NCBI RefSeq assembly: GCF_006716305.1
Contig: NZ_VFOU01000004.1
Coordinates: 124,001-188,000, forward strand
Length of the DNA: 64,000 nt
DNA from: Enteractinococcus coprophilus
GTDB lineage: Bacteria; Actinomycetota; Actinomycetes; Actinomycetales; Micrococcaceae
Direction: 5' to 3'
The notes below the pieces were generated by a model. The model saw only the letters and a list, made by a program, of their open reading frames with translations, searched no databases and was not told the DNA's origin. This document shows positions 18,263 to 26,883 of this stretch, one piece after another. Position numbers and translations under genes: made by a program. The first letter of the stretch is position 1. Each line of letters begins with the position of its first letter.

Positions 18263-20008
18263 TCAGCTACTTTTTTGGGACTTGCCCTTGGACGTAGATC
18301 GGGTACTCCTTGTGTTTTTCGATTGGCTATTGGATCGATTCGATGACTTGTTGCCGCTCTTAGTCGTGGACTTCCGGTTACCACTGCTCGACCGGGAACT
18401 CTTGTTACCGCTGGAGCTTGTGGTGCTCTTGGAACCGCCGCCCGAGCCCTTCGAACGATTACTCGTTGATGAGCGCTTCGAGCTGGTACCTGAGCTAGAG
18501 CGTTTGGAAGAGGATTTCGATCCGCTTGATTTGCTAGCAGTTTCTTCTGCAGGCTCCTCGTCGGCTGATTCCTCCTCGTCCTCCGCTGCTGATTCCTCTT
18601 CCGTGTCGGATTCGTCGGTTGGCTCCTCGGTTTCAGATTCTTCGCCTTCGTCAGAGGGCTCTTCTTCAACCTCGTCACCTTCAGCTCCCGCTTCGTTCTC
18701 AGCTGGAGCTTCTTCTGCGGACTCTTCAGCAGGCTCTTCTTCGAGAATTTCGTCATCCTCAGGCGCTGCCTCGTCTTCTTCAACGAATTCTTCTTCAGCA
18801 GGTTCTTCTTCGAGCTCGGCTTCTTCGACGGGCTCTTCCTCGGCTACCTCCTCATCTTCGGCGCCGGGTTCTTCCTCATAGGCTCCATCTTCTACGACGT
18901 CCTCATCCTCGGCAGTTTCTTCGCCAGAGGGCTCCTCTTCTTCGACATATTCCTCGTCTTCTACTTCTTCGGAGTCTTCAACGGGCTCGTCTTCTACATA
19001 CTCCTCGTCGTTGGCGGCTTCATCGCTATCTGCAGGAGCGTCGGAGTCTTCGGGAGCATCTTCTGTTTCTGCCGCGGTATCGTCGTCAGCATCTGTTTGG
19101 CTTTCCTGCTCTGAAGCATCTTCATTGTCTTCACCTTGTTCAGCTTGGGCTTGTTCTTCTTCCACGACTTCTTCGTGGGTACGAACTACCTCAGAATCAC
19201 GAATCTCGCCACGCCATCCTTCGACTGCATCAGGATCGAGAATCGTGGACGTCATAATCTGTCGGACGTAGCGCTTGAGTTCAACCCGTACGCGTCGGCC
19301 CACGGCCCGCCAAATGTTGCCGGTTTTTTCCATGAAGCCCTGTGGGTAGTACTCAACAACCACCAGAATGCGGGTCAGTCGCGGACCCAGCTCATGGAAT
19401 GTCACGCCACCATCAAGATGGCCCTTCTGACCCGTAGAGCGCCACACGATTTGCTCATCGGGTACCTGTTGGATGATCGTCGAGTCCCATGTGCGATGTG
19501 ACCAGAAAACTTGCCCTTTGAAGTTGACCTTCTCATCGGATTCTTGCTCGACGTTTTCGACTTTCTTCATAAAGTCGGACCAGTCTTCAAATTGCGTCCA
19601 CTGGTTGTAAGCAACCGAAATGGGAACGCCGACTTCGATGGTCTCTACAATATTGGTGACCTTTTTGGCACCGCGATTGCTGCTTTTGCTGCCGCCGCCT
19701 CCGGTAAAGACATCTTTGACCTGTTCTTTAACACCGGTTGCAGCTCCTGATAGTCCAGCCTTGAGAGGAGATTCGCCTTCGGCCATCTTCTGGGCGCCCT
19801 TCATGGCGGCTTTACCCATCGCATTGTCTGGCGAACCGAGGTTATCGAGGAGACCGGTGGCTTTATCGCCGAGACCTTTGATGGTGTTTTCACCCCAGGC
19901 GCTGGCGTATGCAGTCAGGTTATTCTTCAGTTCATCCAGTGGAAGCGAATCGAGTAGTCCGCCCCAGCCAGATGATGTCGAATCGTTCTTCTTCGATGTA
20001 TCCGCCAT
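18263..20008 (-). CDS. SRPBCC-domain gas-vesicle cluster protein with long acidic and basic tails (GvpZ-like)
   Basis: 581 residues. Residues 1-110: a polar and glycine-rich region predicted helical. Residues about 115-260: an SRPBCC (START-like, cyclase/dehydrase) domain with ETIEVGVPISVAYNQWTQFE, WSHRTWDS and LTRILVVVEYYPQG. Residues 270-490: almost only Glu, Asp, Ala, Ser and Thr. Residues 490-581: Ser/Lys/Arg/Asn-rich, strongly basic. Proteins with this domain accompany gvp genes in Streptomyces (the GvpZ position); the equivalence is tentative. ATG 20008 is preferred to GTG 20023 because GGAGA precedes it; it begins two bases after the previous stop. A hydrophobic ligand or scaffold role is inference. 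Confidence 0.75.
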   Translation of the reverse strand: MADTSKKNDSTSSGWGGLLDSLPLDELKNNLTAYASAWGENTIKGLGDKATGLLDNLGSPDNAMGKAAMKGAQKMAEGESPLKAGLSGAATGVKEQVKDVFTGGGGSKSSNRGAKKVTNIVETIEVGVPISVAYNQWTQFEDWSDFMKKVENVEQESDEKVNFKGQVFWSHRTWDSTIIQQVPDEQIVWRSTGQKGHLDGGVTFHELGPRLTRILVVVEYYPQGFMEKTGNIWRAVGRRVRVELKRYVRQIMTSTILDPDAVEGWRGEIRDSEVVRTHEEVVEEEQAQAEQGEDNEDASEQESQTDADDDTAAETEDAPEDSDAPADSDEAANDEEYVEDEPVEDSEEVEDEEYVEEEEPSGEETAEDEDVVEDGAYEEEPGAEDEEVAEEEPVEEAELEEEPAEEEFVEEDEAAPEDDEILEEEPAEESAEEAPAENEAGAEGDEVEEEPSDEGEESETEEPTDESDTEEESAAEDEEESADEEPAEETASKSSGSKSSSKRSSSGTSSKRSSTSNRSKGSGGGSKSTTSSSGNKSSRSSSGNRKSTTKSGNKSSNRSNSQSKNTRSTRSTSKGKSQKSS

Positions 20009-20009
20009 A

Positions 20010-20429
20010 TCAGCTGTCTCCACTCTTGGTCGTCTCTTCGGTCTCTTCCTCGGCGTCTTCAGTCTCGGTGCCTTCGGTGTCCTCGGACTCTTCGCTCACC
20101 TCATCTTCAGTGCCCTCTTGGTCCTCGGATTCCTCCTCGGAGGCCCCGGGGTTCCGCAATGTTTCAGAGCGCTCTTGGAGGTTCTTATTGAGTGATTCGA
20201 CACCCTTAGTGGCGGTTGTGGTAATCGCTTCGCGTGCGGCTTCTGCAATGCTGGAACTTCCGAGGCTGCTCAACAACGATCCTACTGAGCTTTCCCCGTC
20301 GCTGTTGGGGGCTGTGAGTCGGCCATAGGCCACACCCCCGGCCACCATCAGCACCGTTTTCATGCTTCTCGTTCGACCTAGTAAATATCCAGCTGCTAGG
20401 ACTGCTAGTTGTCCTGCGTTGTTGGCCAT
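20010..20429 (-). CDS. Small hydrophobic protein with acidic tail, first gene of gvp operon (GvpY-like?)
   Basis: 139 residues. Residues 5-40 are hydrophobic and glycine-rich (LAVLAAGYLLGRTRSMKTVL, then MVAGGVAYGRL), able to form one or two membrane or amphipathic segments. A Ser/Ala helical middle follows, and the last 45 residues are mostly Glu, Asp, Ser and Thr. GGAGGCGGG precedes the ATG. It is promoter-proximal in the cluster and only 1 base from the SRPBCC gene start, which matches the GvpY-GvpZ order of Streptomyces clusters; homology to GvpY is not something I can establish by eye. Function unknown. Confidence 0.65.
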   Translation of the reverse strand: MANNAGQLAVLAAGYLLGRTRSMKTVLMVAGGVAYGRLTAPNSDGESSVGSLLSSLGSSSIAEAAREAITTTATKGVESLNKNLQERSETLRNPGASEEESEDQEGTEDEVSEESEDTEGTETEDAEEETEETTKSGDS

Positions 20430-20490
20430 CCCGCCTCCAATTGTCTGTGTGATAAGGGGTGGTGGTTTAGCTCAAAGACTACGCGTCCGC

Positions 20491-20503
20491 TGTAAGCGTT
20501 ACA
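20491..20503. promoter_or_regulatory. Small palindrome upstream of the gvp operon
   Basis: TGTAA-GCG-TTACA, about 60-75 bases upstream of the first gvp gene. It may be an operator; there is no other support. A good -10 box was not found. Confidence 0.2.
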
Positions 20504-20598
20504 ACAGCTTTTAACCAATTTCAGCAGACTCTGGCCACTTGTCCAGCTCCCCTCCAGGTTTGATCCGAAGCGTTATTACTAGTCAGAACAGTTAAACG

Positions 20599-20648
20599 AC
20601 AACATCCGCTGGAAACCCCTTGCGTTGAGGGTGTCCAGCGGATGTTGT
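20599..20648 (-). terminator. Terminator after hemL
   Basis: 15-bp perfect arms (20599-20613 and 20634-20648) with an internal extra pairing, followed on the minus strand by TTTAACTGTTCT. It separates the haem operon from the gas-vesicle operon. Confidence 0.75.
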
Positions 20649-20659
20649 GTAACGAAGAA

Positions 20660-21958
20660 TTAGGCGGTTGCAGCAGCGGCAGCACGGGCCGCAGCAGGCA
20701 GTGCCTCGGCGATTATGTTCATCGCTTTGTCGTCGTGAGCAGCAGAAACAAACCAGGCTTCGAACACGGATGGCGCTAGGTAAACGCCGCCGTCTAGCAT
20801 CGCGTGGAAGAACGGGCCGTAGCGGAAGGCTTCTTGTGCTTGAGCGGATGCATAATCGATGACCGGGGTGTCTGCGGTACCAAACGTCATCGAGAACAAC
20901 GAACCGGCGCTTTGGATCGAGTGGTTCACGCCCTCGGCGTTGAGTGCATCGCTGACCATCGTTTGTAGCTGGGTAGAGCGCTGTTCGATGGTTGCATAGG
21001 CTTGCTCTGTGGCATTGGACAAGGTCGCATAGCCCGCCGCCATAGCAATCGGGTTCCCCGATAATGTGCCCGCCTGGTAGACCGGGCCAACCGGGGCCAG
21101 CAGGTCCATGACCGCGGCTTTACCCGCAACCGAGGCCACCGGCAGTCCCCCGCCGATGACCTTACCGAACGTAAAGAGATCCGGCGTCCAGTCGGCATTT
21201 TCTAATCCCCAGCCACCCTTGGCGGTAGCCCGGAAGCCGGTGAGAACTTCGTCCATAATAAAGACCGCACCGTGTTGGGTGGTGATATCGCGCAAGAACT
21301 TGTTGAATCCGGGTTTGGGAGGAACGACACCCATATTGGCCGGCGCTGATTCGGTGATGATCCCGGCAATCTGATCGGGATAGGTTTCGAAAGCCTCTTT
21401 GACGGCTTCTTCATCGTTATACGGCAACACCAGAGTTTGGCTGGTAATGGCTTCGGGGACACCGGCAGAATCCGGTAGCGCGTGGGTTGCCAGACCTGAG
21501 CCTGCCGCAGCGAGCAGACCATCGGAGTGCCCATGGTAGCAGCCAGCAAATTTGATGATCAGGTTCCGACCGGTTGCCCCACGGGCCAGGCGGATCGCCG
21601 TCATCGTGGCTTCGGTTCCGGTCGAAACAAAACGGACACGTTCGACCGGCATGATCTGCGCGATGAGTTCGGCCAGTTTGGCTTCACCGGGAGTTGAGGT
21701 ACCAAAAGACAGGCCGGCATCCACGGCCTCATGCACAGCCTCGACGACGGCAGGGTGGTTGTGGCCCAGCAACATCGGTCCCCAGGAACCGACAAGGTCA
21801 ACGTAGGTTTTGCCTTCGACGTCGGTCAGATATGGCCCAGAGGCCTTGACCATGGCGGCAGGCGTGCCGCCCACGGAGCCAAAGGCACGCACCGGCGAGT
21901 TCACCCCGCCAGGGATAATAGCGCGGGCGGTAGCAAAGGCTTGTTGATTTGTTGTCAT
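20660..21958 (-). CDS. hemL: Glutamate-1-semialdehyde 2,1-aminomutase
   Basis: PLP enzyme that converts glutamate-1-semialdehyde to 5-aminolevulinate, the second step of the C5 haem route. 432 residues, usual length. The N-terminus reads [20 protein letters not shown], a signature of the family; [20 protein letters not shown] and the [10 protein letters not shown] stretch with the PLP-binding lysine follow. ATG 21958 is chosen for the CCTAGGAG ribosome site and family start; the open frame extends 14 codons further. It is the last gene of the hem cluster, 10 bases after hemB, and a strong terminator hairpin follows it. Confidence 0.95.
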   Translation of the reverse strand: MTTNQQAFATARAIIPGGVNSPVRAFGSVGGTPAAMVKASGPYLTDVEGKTYVDLVGSWGPMLLGHNHPAVVEAVHEAVDAGLSFGTSTPGEAKLAELIAQIMPVERVRFVSTGTEATMTAIRLARGATGRNLIIKFAGCYHGHSDGLLAAAGSGLATHALPDSAGVPEAITSQTLVLPYNDEEAVKEAFETYPDQIAGIITESAPANMGVVPPKPGFNKFLRDITTQHGAVFIMDEVLTGFRATAKGGWGLENADWTPDLFTFGKVIGGGLPVASVAGKAAVMDLLAPVGPVYQAGTLSGNPIAMAAGYATLSNATEQAYATIEQRSTQLQTMVSDALNAEGVNHSIQSAGSLFSMTFGTADTPVIDYASAQAQEAFRYGPFFHAMLDGGVYLAPSVFEAWFVSAAHDDKAMNIIAEALPAAARAAAAATA

Positions 21959-21968
21959 ATAAAGGCTC

Positions 21969-22937
21969 CTAGGAAAGTAGTCGAGCGGCTTCGGTCGCAT
22001 AATAGGTCAGAATGTTTTGGGCACCGGCACGGCGAATGGCGGTCAGCGATTCCAGCATCGCCGGAACGCGTTCGATCCAACCGTTGGCAGCGGCGGCCTC
22101 GATCATCGCGTACTCCCCCGAGATCTGGTACGCGGCAACCGGTACGGGCGACATGTTGGCGACGTCGCGCAGGATGTCCAGGTAGCTCATGGCCGGTTTG
22201 ACCATGACCATGTCGGCACCTTCTTGGATGTCGAGTTCGGTTTCCAAGATCGCTTCGGTGCGGTTGGCCGAATCCATTTGGTAGGTCTTGCGGTCGCCGG
22301 TCAGCGCGGAGTCGACGGCTTCACGGAACGGACCATAGAACGCCGAGGCGTATTTTGCTGAATAGGCCAGAATTGTCGTGTGCTGGAATCCTGCCTCATC
22401 CAGGGCGTCACGAATGACGCCGACCTGGCCGTCCATCATGCCCGATGGGGAGACGACGTGCACGCCGGCTTCGGCCTGGGCGACAGCCATCTTGGCGTAG
22501 ATCGCGTTGGTGGCGTCGTTATCCACGTTGCCGTCGGCGTCGAGCACTCCGCAGTGGCCGTGGTCGGTGAATTCATCCAGGCAGGTATCGGCCATGACCA
22601 CCATGTCATCGCCGACTTCGGCCATGACCTCGCGAATGGCGACGTTGAGAACCCCGTTGGGGTCCACACCCGCGGTACCCTGGGCATCCAGGGTTTTGGG
22701 CACACCGAACAGCATGATGCCACCGACGCCGGCGGCTACCGCGTCGTGCGCCGCGGCTTTCAGCGAATCCATCGAATGCTGTTGAACCCCGGGCATGGAG
22801 GAAATATCGATGGGTGCTGCAGCGCCTTCTTTGACGAAGACCGGCAGGATCAGATCGGCCGGGGCCAGACGGTTCTGGGCAACCAGGTTGCGCATGGCAG
22901 ATGACTGGCGCAAACGGCGCGGGCGGTGCGGGAACAT
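21969..22937 (-). CDS. hemB: Delta-aminolevulinic acid dehydratase (porphobilinogen synthase)
   Basis: Condenses two 5-aminolevulinate molecules to porphobilinogen. 322 residues, normal size. Both Schiff-base lysines are visible, in [12 protein letters not shown] and [10 protein letters not shown]. The metal loop reads [14 protein letters not shown], with two of the three zinc-binding cysteines kept and one replaced by Asp, a mixed form that I recall as usual in actinobacteria. It lies between hemD and hemL on the same strand with gaps of 15 and 10 bases, so it should be cotranscribed. Confidence 0.95.
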   Translation of the reverse strand: MFPHRPRRLRQSSAMRNLVAQNRLAPADLILPVFVKEGAAAPIDISSMPGVQQHSMDSLKAAAHDAVAAGVGGIMLFGVPKTLDAQGTAGVDPNGVLNVAIREVMAEVGDDMVVMADTCLDEFTDHGHCGVLDADGNVDNDATNAIYAKMAVAQAEAGVHVVSPSGMMDGQVGVIRDALDEAGFQHTTILAYSAKYASAFYGPFREAVDSALTGDRKTYQMDSANRTEAILETELDIQEGADMVMVKPAMSYLDILRDVANMSPVPVAAYQISGEYAMIEAAAANGWIERVPAMLESLTAIRRAGAQNILTYYATEAARLLS

Positions 22938-22952
22938 AGTGTCCTTTCGGGA

Positions 22953-23696
22953 TTAGAGGCGTTTCAGGACCTGTGCGATGCCGTGAGCATCGGGTGAGGG
23001 TGCGGTGGCGGCAAGGGCGATGTGGTGGTGTTCGGCGGCTCTGCGGGTGGGCTGGCCAATCGCGATAAGCGCTGCGACGTTGCCGACAGTTTCGGCCCAG
23101 CGGCGCGCCGCACTCGGAGCGGTGAGCACCACGACGTCGTCGGCGGTGAGATTCGCAGGAGTTAGGACGCCATTTTGGGCGGGTAATAGAGCGCGGTCGG
23201 CCGCCGCAGGGTAGTCGACGGTGTGGTAGGCCACCACGTGGGTGACGTCCCAGCCGCGCTCGGTCAGGCCTTGGGTCATCGCTGCGCCGGCGGCTTTGCC
23301 CTGGGGCAAGGCCAGCCGGCCCGGCCCCGACGGAAACTGGTTCAGGATCCCATCGGCGGAGGCGTCATCGGTGGGCATCCACGGGGTTATGGTCGCGCCA
23401 TAATAATACAAAACTCGTGCGGTGCCGGGCCCGGTGACGGCAATGTTCGTATGGAGTTCAGTGTTCGCGGGTTCCCACCCGCGTGCCACCAGGGCGCGGA
23501 TGGTATTGGGACTGGTGAATAGCACCCGGTCCCAGGCGCCCTCGTGGAGCCCCGAAACCATCTCGTCCAGCTGGACGAGATCCCCAGGTAACTGAAAATC
23601 GGTCAGCGGGAGAAAACCAATCCGATACCCCAACTGCTCCAGTCCGGCCTCGATCTGGCCGGCCTGGGCGGGTTGGCGGGTCAAAATGACTCTCAT
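22953..23696 (-). CDS. hemD: Uroporphyrinogen-III synthase
   Basis: Closes hydroxymethylbilane to uroporphyrinogen III with inversion of ring D. 247 residues, a family known for low sequence conservation. Visible marks are the N-terminal VILTRQPAQAGQ, the VLFTSPNTIRALV region near residue 80, GPGTARVLYYYG, and DDVVVLTAPSAARRW with IAIGQPTRRAA near the end. The assignment also rests on position: its ATG overlaps the hemC stop by 4 bases (ATGA), the usual hemC-hemD coupling. Confidence 0.9.
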   Translation of the reverse strand: MRVILTRQPAQAGQIEAGLEQLGYRIGFLPLTDFQLPGDLVQLDEMVSGLHEGAWDRVLFTSPNTIRALVARGWEPANTELHTNIAVTGPGTARVLYYYGATITPWMPTDDASADGILNQFPSGPGRLALPQGKAAGAAMTQGLTERGWDVTHVVAYHTVDYPAAADRALLPAQNGVLTPANLTADDVVVLTAPSAARRWAETVGNVAALIAIGQPTRRAAEHHHIALAATAPSPDAHGIAQVLKRL

Positions 23697-24697
23697 CGAT
23701 TGCCGCGTGCAGGCCCCGGGGGCAACAGGTCGGCGCCGTCGTCGATCATCATGGTAGCGACCTTGACACCCAGCTGGTAGGCGGCAGCCAAGGTGGCATC
23801 GGTGATGGCTTCAACCGGCAGAGCCGTGGTGGCTTCGCGACGGATGGTTTTCGTGCCATCCATCGCCGCCACGACGGCATCCAGGCGGAGTCGGCCATCG
23901 GTGTAGGTGGCCAGCGCTCCGATGGGCGAAGCACAACCGGCTTCCAGCGTGGCGAGCAGTGCGCGTTCTGCGGTGGCCTCCAGGCGGGCGGCTGGTTGAT
24001 CGTGGTGGGCCAGCGCGGCGGCTAATGACGCATCCGGGGCCTTGTCTGCCGAGACTTCGACTGCTAGAGCACCTTGTCCGGGGGCCGGCAGCATGAGCTC
24101 GGGATCGATGCGCTGGGTGATCGCCCAGTCTAGGCCGAGCCGGTCGATACCGGCGCAGGCTAATACGACGGCGTCGAGGTCGCCCTTGGGTGATCCGGCC
24201 GCGGAAGGTGCGTTGTCATGGTGGTGTTCATATCCCTTGACTCGAGCGAGCCGGGTGTGGACGTTTCCGCGGATATCGACTATTTCTAGGTCCGGACGCA
24301 ACGCGAGCAGCTGGGCTATACGACGCGGCGACCCGGTGCCGATCTTGGCACCCTTGGGCAGGGTCTCCAGCGTCATGCCTTCGGCGGCGCACAGGGCATC
24401 GCGGTAGTCGGCACGTTCGGGAATTGCGGCGATGCGCAGTTGCTCGGGTTGTTTAGCCGGTAGGTCTTTGAGTGAATGCACGGCCAGGTCGACTTCGCCG
24501 TCGATCACGGCTTGGCGCAACGCCGTGGCAAAGACCCCAGTACCACCAAGATTGGCCAGCGAACCGGTCGTCACATCACCTTTGGTTTTGATGATGACCT
24601 GTTCAAATTCGGTGTCCGCCGTGGTCATCGCATCGGCCACCCACTGGGTTTGTGTGGTGGCCAATGCGGAACCGCGGGTTCCAATACGGTAGGCCAT
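23693..24697 (-). CDS. hemC: Hydroxymethylbilane synthase (porphobilinogen deaminase)
   Basis: Polymerises four porphobilinogen units. 334 residues. Signatures are the start YRIGTRGSALATTQTQWV, VHSLKDLPAKQP, the GTGSPRRIAQL loop, and EAGCASPIGALA, whose Cys holds the dipyrromethane cofactor. The ATG shares a base with the hemQ stop (TAATG) and the stop overlaps hemD, so hemQ, hemC and hemD are translationally linked. Confidence 0.96.
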   Translation of the reverse strand: MAYRIGTRGSALATTQTQWVADAMTTADTEFEQVIIKTKGDVTTGSLANLGGTGVFATALRQAVIDGEVDLAVHSLKDLPAKQPEQLRIAAIPERADYRDALCAAEGMTLETLPKGAKIGTGSPRRIAQLLALRPDLEIVDIRGNVHTRLARVKGYEHHHDNAPSAAGSPKGDLDAVVLACAGIDRLGLDWAITQRIDPELMLPAPGQGALAVEVSADKAPDASLAAALAHHDQPAARLEATAERALLATLEAGCASPIGALATYTDGRLRLDAVVAAMDGTKTIRREATTALPVEAITDATLAAAYQLGVKVATMMIDDGADLLPPGPARGNR

Positions 24698-25407
24698 TAG
24701 GCCAGCACCTCAGCAACTTCGTCGATTTCAATGTAGCGGCCGGTGTAGAACGGCACTTCTTCGCGTACATAGTGGCGGGTCTCATTATTGCGCAGCGAGC
24801 GCATCATGTCGACCAGTAGATCCAGGCGCGGGGATTCCAGACCCAGCAGCCACTCCCAGTCGTTGAGACCAAAGGCCGAGACGGTGTTGGCCCAGACGTC
24901 AGGGAACTCTTGGCCCAGGTTGCCGTGGTCGCGCAGCATCCGCGCACGTTCTTTCGGATCCAGCGTGTACCAGTCATAGGACCGCACGAACGGGTAGAAG
25001 CACAGCCATTTGCGTGGTTTGCGGCCTTCGGTGAACGCCGGGACGTGTTCGGGGTTGAATTCGGCCATGCGGTCGGCGCCCATTGCGGTAAAGGCCATGG
25101 TCGTGCCGGAGAGCAATCCGGAGCGACGGATCTGACGGATGGCTTCCTGCAAGGCTTCCGGGGATTTCGACCACATCCACACCATGATGTCGGCTTCGGC
25201 GCGCATACCCGAGACGTCGTAGAGACCGCGGACGGTTACGCCGGCTTCGGCCAGTTCTTCGACCAGCTTTTCGAACTCTTCGTTATCGCGTGCGTTCTGG
25301 GCATCTGATTTTGCTGGGGCATCGTTTTTCCGCGCAAAGACGGTGTAGGTAGTGAACCAGCTGGTTGCGGATTCTGTACCCTGGACGACTTTGGTTTCTT
25401 GAGTCAA
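24697..25407 (-). CDS. hemQ: Coproheme decarboxylase HemQ (ChdC)
   Basis: Chlorite-dismutase-fold enzyme, 236 residues, that converts coproheme to haem b in the coproporphyrin-dependent pathway of Gram-positive bacteria. Family marks include WFTTYTVFARK near the start, WMWSKSPEALQEAIR, and KWLCFYPFVRSYDWYTL, with the reactive Tyr, followed by RDHGNLGQEFPDV. The start codon is TTG at 25407 with AAGGAGCAG before it; no better ATG is near. It lies 51 bases after hemY and overlaps hemC by one base. Its presence shows this organism uses the coproporphyrin branch. Confidence 0.94.
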   Translation of the reverse strand: MTQETKVVQGTESATSWFTTYTVFARKNDAPAKSDAQNARDNEEFEKLVEELAEAGVTVRGLYDVSGMRAEADIMVWMWSKSPEALQEAIRQIRRSGLLSGTTMAFTAMGADRMAEFNPEHVPAFTEGRKPRKWLCFYPFVRSYDWYTLDPKERARMLRDHGNLGQEFPDVWANTVSAFGLNDWEWLLGLESPRLDLLVDMMRSLRNNETRHYVREEVPFYTGRYIEIDEVAEVLA

Positions 25408-25458
25408 TTCTGCTCCTTCATGCTGCAGTGAACTTCATCGTTCTACAGGTTGTAGAAC

Positions 25459-26883
25459 TTACTGTACTGGATTCAACGTTAATCCTGTGACGTGCTGGGT
25501 AATCGCAGCCAACCCTGTCCCAGCAAACCACGCCCCGGTGACCTGAATCCAGTTACTGGCCTTCGCGGCCTGTGCAACCGCGCGAATCCGGGCGGCGTTT
25601 TCGGAAGTGGTGAGCGGCATTGCGGCGCGCCAGCGCACGACCCTGGACGCGACCAATCCGGTGTGCAATTCTTCCGGGCTGAGCCCAAACATCACTGCCG
25701 CATCTTGAGTGGCCATAGCCAGTAATTCGGTATCGGAGGTGTCGTGGCCAGCAGCTGTGCCGTCAGGCGGGTCGGTGACTCTGCCGTAGCTCAGGCGGAT
25801 GACGTGGCGGTGCTCGGACAAAGTGGTCGCAGCGTCAGCTGCCCAGGCCCATTTGGCGGTGACGTGTGTTGCGGCTTTTGCTCGTACATCGGTCACGGCT
25901 GGTGAGACGAGCATCCCGGTCCCGCGCGGATGAGCATCAAGGCTTGGTGCGTCGACGACTAACACCACCAGGCTTACGCCGGCGCCGTACTCGGGGCGTT
26001 CGGTCAGGTCGGTGCTTGGCGCCAGCAGATCGTAGGCTGCCGGCGCATCGATGGCCAGAATCACCTGATCAGCCCGCAGCTGTTCGCCGGTATCGGCCGT
26101 GACGGTTTTGGTTTTGGAGTCCAAGCCCGTCACCCGAGTACCAAAACGCACTTCAGCACGGCCCTCGAGCACTTCCAGCAGTCGCTGAATGAGTCGAGAC
26201 ATCCCGCCTGGGAGGGTTTGGACCGCTGCTCCCGGGGGTGCCGCAGCTCGAAGATCGGCCACGGCTTTGGCCACCGAACCCCGTTGGATGGCTTTATCCA
26301 ATAGTCCCGGTGCGATCTTGTCAATGTCGACGTCGTTGGGGTCTGCCGAGTGCACCCCTGCCACGACGGGAGCAACCAACCGTTCGAGCGCTATAGGCCC
26401 AAAGCGGTCAGCCACGAGTTTCCCTACAGTCACCGGTTGACCTGCAGCGCGACGTTCGACCCAACTGTCCATCGGGGTCGTGAGATCGGCTGCGGCACGC
26501 GCTGCCCCTTCGGGGCCGAGAGCTTCGATGACTTCAGGTGCCGACGGATCGCCAGGGATCCCCCACATCCCAAGCTTGGGCGCCGGTACAGCGCCAACCT
26601 GGGGCAGATACAGCCAGGAACCAGCTGGATTGGGGGTCACCAGTTCGCCGGCAAGCCCGAGCTCATCGAGCAGTTGAATCATGTGCGTCGAGCGGGCCGC
26701 ATAGGCTTCGGCTCCGGCGTCGACGACCAACGGCCCTTCAGGTAAGTCAAAGGTCACCGGAGCAATGGCCCCACCGGCCGTGGAGGAAGCTTCAAACACC
26801 GTGACGCGATGCCCGGCGTTGATCGCTCGGTATGCTGCGGTCAGCCCGGCGATCCCGGCACCAATGACAACAACGTGGGGCAT
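25459..26883 (-). CDS. hemY: Coproporphyrinogen III oxidase (HemY/CgoX type)
   Basis: FAD enzyme oxidising coproporphyrinogen III to coproporphyrin III. 474 residues. The FAD fold begins VVVIGAGIAGLTAAYRA, GHRVTVFEAS; further marks are GAEAYAARS near residue 60, LPGGMSRLIQRL in the middle and ITGAWFAGTGL near the C-terminus. The name protoporphyrinogen oxidase is used in older annotation; with hemQ adjacent, the coproporphyrin substrate is more likely. The ATG directly abuts the hemE stop, and hemQ follows after 51 bases. Confidence 0.93.
   Translation of the reverse strand: MPHVVVIGAGIAGLTAAYRAINAGHRVTVFEASSTAGGAIAPVTFDLPEGPLVVDAGAEAYAARSTHMIQLLDELGLAGELVTPNPAGSWLYLPQVGAVPAPKLGMWGIPGDPSAPEVIEALGPEGAARAAADLTTPMDSWVERRAAGQPVTVGKLVADRFGPIALERLVAPVVAGVHSADPNDVDIDKIAPGLLDKAIQRGSVAKAVADLRAAAPPGAAVQTLPGGMSRLIQRLLEVLEGRAEVRFGTRVTGLDSKTKTVTADTGEQLRADQVILAIDAPAAYDLLAPSTDLTERPEYGAGVSLVVLVVDAPSLDAHPRGTGMLVSPAVTDVRAKAATHVTAKWAWAADAATTLSEHRHVIRLSYGRVTDPPDGTAAGHDTSDTELLAMATQDAAVMFGLSPEELHTGLVASRVVRWRAAMPLTTSENAARIRAVAQAAKASNWIQVTGAWFAGTGLAAITQHVTGLTLNPVQ

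Noticed and set aside
18207-18881. Long plus-strand reading frame, Leu/Asp- and Ser-rich, opposite the SRPBCC gene
   Set aside because: It is the antisense shadow of Glu/Asp/Ser repeat codons; composition is extreme and there is no ribosome site or family similarity.
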